From assembly GCA_947456095.1 (NCBI GenBank), contig CANGPX010000012.1:1-33154 (forward strand): 33,154 nt of DNA, read 5' to 3'. Below, piece after piece: positions 31,496-33,154 of the stretch (within the stretch, counting starts at the first letter, position 1; each line of letters starts with the position of its first letter). The notes below the pieces were generated by a model. That model searched no databases. It was not told where the DNA came from and saw nothing but the letters and a program-made list of their open reading frames with translations. Position numbers and translations under genes: made by a program. The DNA comes from Acidimicrobiaceae bacterium (GTDB lineage Bacteria > Actinomycetota > Acidimicrobiia > Acidimicrobiales > RAAP-2).

Positions 31496-32971
31496 ATGCG
31501 AAACACTCGCATGAAGGCAATGGCGGCACTCGCCACGCTGTCGATGACAGCTAGTGGAGTGATCGTCTCGGCAGGTGGAGCCGCCTCGGCTGCTACCGCT
31601 GTCAAGTTCGGCACACTGGCTTCGCCATGTGGCAACGGATCAACGTCTGGTTCTCCAGACCGCGGCGTTGACGCATCGACGATCAAGATTGGTTACGGCG
31701 ATGATGCTGGCTACCACGACACCAACTCAGCCATGGGCAAGGCAATGAAGGCCATGATCAAGTGGTGCAACGCCCAAGGCGGCATCAACGGTCGCACCAT
31801 CGTTGGCGATTACCAAGACGCTGCAATCTTCAACGCCAAGCAGGCAATTGACAACATGATCTCAAACAAGGACTTCATGGCTGTTGGTCAGGGCTTTGCT
31901 TTTGACAGTGCAGGCGAGCAAGACCGCCTGAACGCTGACCTTGTCACTGTTCCTGGCTTCACCGCTTCAACAGACACCCAAAACGCTTGGGAGATGTACC
32001 AGCCAATGCCGAACCCGGCTGACTACAACCCAGCTTCGTCGGCCTACGCAGGTACGAAGTTGTTTGGTGCTGCTGCAACGGCGAAGGCTTGCGCATTTCG
32101 CACTGACGACCTCCCTGGTGGAGCATCGAAGTCCTCAGACCTCAAGGTCGAGTACTCCTACTCCAAGTCTGGATGGAAGTGGGGAGATGGATCTGGTGGT
32201 GGATTCGGTGGTTACAAGACCACTGCTTCTGACTTCGCCACCTATGGTTGCGACCAAAACGTTGGCTTCTTGGCCAACATTGGCGCACCTGCCACGATCA
32301 ACCAGGCCTCGCTGAACTTGAAGAACGAAGGCGCCAAGGTTGTGTACTGGGCAGCAACACCAAACGGAACCTTCACGAGCTTCCTGACAGATAACGCGGC
32401 CAACAAGTACAAGCCGTACATCATGACCGAGGCATCGACGTACGACCCAAGCTTGGCCAAGTGGAATAAGAAGGGCTACGGCGACAACGTCTACACCCGC
32501 CTTGGCTACGCGCCGCTGGAGGCCGCTTCAGCTGTTCCCGCGGTCAAGCAGTACGTCACCCTCGTTGGTGCATCCAACGCCAGTGCAATTGGTGAGCAGT
32601 CAGTGTCAGCATTCTTGCTGTGGGCAGTTGCTGCCAAGAGCTGCGGGAATAACTTGACCCGTCAATGCGTGGTGAACTACCTCGGTACGGCTTCGAACTT
32701 TGCTGGCTCGAAGGCTTGGACTGCTGGTGGTCTCCAAGGTGGAACGAACCCTGCGACCAACATCTCGGCATCGTGCGGCATCGTCGTGCACCTGAAGGGC
32801 ACCAAGTGGGTTCAGGCTTACCCAACCAAGCTCGGCACCTTCGACTGCAAGTCAAGCTACCCACAAGACACCTCGCCAATGCTGCCCTACCTCCCGAACG
32901 GGAACCAAACGGGCATTGTCTTGACGAACCGTCACGTTGGCGCTGGAAACTCGGCAATCAAGCCGCAGTAG
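31496..32971 (+). CDS. ABC transporter substrate-binding protein, branched-chain amino acid (LivK) type
   Basis: This is a 491-aa secreted protein. The ATG at 31496 has a run of seven G residues 7 nt upstream. A Sec signal (basic MRNTRMK, hydrophobic core, GAASA then cleavage near residue 32) is clear. The mature part is a type I periplasmic-binding fold: STIKIGYGDDAGYHDTNSAMGKAMKAMIKWCNAQGGINGRTI, AKQAIDNMISNKDFMAVGQGF and a hinge-like NLKNEGAKVVYWAATPNG. There is no lipobox cysteine, which is unusual for a binding protein in a Gram-positive-type cell. The ligand cannot be told; amino acids, amides or aromatics are possible. The LivH permease begins 118 nt downstream after a hairpin. Confidence 0.87.
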   Translation: MRNTRMKAMAALATLSMTASGVIVSAGGAASAATAVKFGTLASPCGNGSTSGSPDRGVDASTIKIGYGDDAGYHDTNSAMGKAMKAMIKWCNAQGGINGRTIVGDYQDAAIFNAKQAIDNMISNKDFMAVGQGFAFDSAGEQDRLNADLVTVPGFTASTDTQNAWEMYQPMPNPADYNPASSAYAGTKLFGAAATAKACAFRTDDLPGGASKSSDLKVEYSYSKSGWKWGDGSGGGFGGYKTTASDFATYGCDQNVGFLANIGAPATINQASLNLKNEGAKVVYWAATPNGTFTSFLTDNAANKYKPYIMTEASTYDPSLAKWNKKGYGDNVYTRLGYAPLEAASAVPAVKQYVTLVGASNASAIGEQSVSAFLLWAVAAKSCGNNLTRQCVVNYLGTASNFAGSKAWTAGGLQGGTNPATNISASCGIVVHLKGTKWVQAYPTKLGTFDCKSSYPQDTSPMLPYLPNGNQTGIVLTNRHVGAGNSAIKPQ

Positions 32972-33007
32972 TGCAATCTCAGTCGACCTAGTCGACCTGT
33001 CTTTCCG

Positions 33008-33043
33008 CAGCGGGCCCCGGCGAGTAATCGCTGGGGTTCGCTG
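33008..33043 (+). terminator. Intercistronic hairpin after the binding-protein gene
   Basis: CAGCG, CCCC and GCGA (33008-33023) pair in order with TCGC, GGGG and CGCTG (33028-33043) around a GTAA loop, with two small internal loops. No T-run follows, so it more likely protects the 3' end of the binding-protein mRNA or gives partial termination than stops transcription fully. Confidence 0.55.
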
Positions 33044-33089
33044 ACGTGAAGAACACTTCTATCCCTCTCTCACTGGAGTACTTCGGGCA

Positions 33090-33154
33090 GTGGCTAACTT
33101 CATTGTTTTCCTCATCGCTGGCATCACCTCTGGTGTGCTGTTTGCTTTGGCCGC
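33090..33154 (+). CDS. Branched-chain amino acid ABC transporter permease, LivH type (start only)
   Basis: A frame opens at GTG 33090 and runs to the window edge. It reads MANFIVFLIAGITSGVLFALAA, the usual first membrane helix of LivH permeases (GITSGxxxALAA). GGAG lies 11 nt upstream. The position after a LivK-type binding protein supports the call. Only 21 full codons are visible. Confidence 0.75.
   Translation, partial: MANFIVFLIAGITSGVLFALA

Noticed and set aside
32981-32998. Two direct copies of AGTCGACCT
   Set aside because: It is a 9-bp duplication in a short intergenic gap with no matching copy elsewhere noticed; no sign of an attachment site.

Overview
The window looks like chromosomal DNA of a mid-GC actinobacterium, most probably class Acidimicrobiia (a freshwater or marine lineage). 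The basis is two WhiB-family iron-sulfur regulators, a UPF0182 membrane protein, a YlbL-type PDZ/Lon protease and a DUF2342 protein (all conserved neighbours in Mycobacterium), a DivIVA-domain protein, two F420-type luciferase-like oxidoreductases, frequent GTG starts and a typical initiator tRNA. The lineage is inferred from gene content; no marker gene was compared. Genes are packed tightly, with 4-nt stop/stop or stop/start overlaps almost everywhere. No insertion sequence, prophage or CRISPR array is visible.

Left part (1-9100). The end of a magnesium-chelatase-type AAA+ ATPase is followed at once by its VWA partner. Two small WhiB regulators then flank a glutamate formimidoyltransferase gene. 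One WhiB gene has a perfect 22-bp palindrome just upstream and the other has a LexA/SOS-box-like site. Next come a hypothetical gene, a DUF2342 gene and a PDZ membrane protein on the minus strand, a divergent MreB-like actin gene, a HEAT-repeat gene, and the YlbL-type secreted protease whose start codon overlaps that of the HEAT gene.

Middle (9100-16730). A DivIVA-domain coiled-coil protein carries an unexpected C-terminal region that resembles the zinc-knuckle end of phage head-morphogenesis (Mu gpF / SPP1 gp7) proteins. It is followed by UPF0182, initiator tRNA-Met with a clear terminator, a NiCoT nickel/cobalt transporter, and a fusion of an RsbW-like ATPase domain with a GNAT acetyltransferase.

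Cell-surface sugar region (16730-24740). rfbA diverges from rfbB-rfbC (dTDP-rhamnose precursor synthesis; rmlD is not in the window). A DUF2142 polytopic membrane protein overlaps rfbC antisense by 178 nt. Two large GT2 glycosyltransferases follow, then a 57-codon coiled-coil gene on the minus strand. This is a typical O-antigen-like or wall-glycan locus.

Right part (24740-33154). A membrane-anchored 622-aa coiled-coil protein with a coding minisatellite comes first. It is followed by an SRPBCC protein co-transcribed with an F420-type LLM oxidoreductase, a second LLM oxidoreductase joined to a LipC-like esterase, an acetoacetate-decarboxylase-family protein, and the start of a branched-chain amino-acid-type ABC importer (binding protein, then the first codons of the LivH permease).

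The most interesting observations are the DivIVA/phage-head-like fusion, the unlisted 57-aa gene with its internal 18-bp palindrome, the large membrane-anchored coiled-coil protein, the two palindromic regulatory sites beside the WhiB genes, and the sense/antisense overlap of rfbC with the DUF2142 gene.
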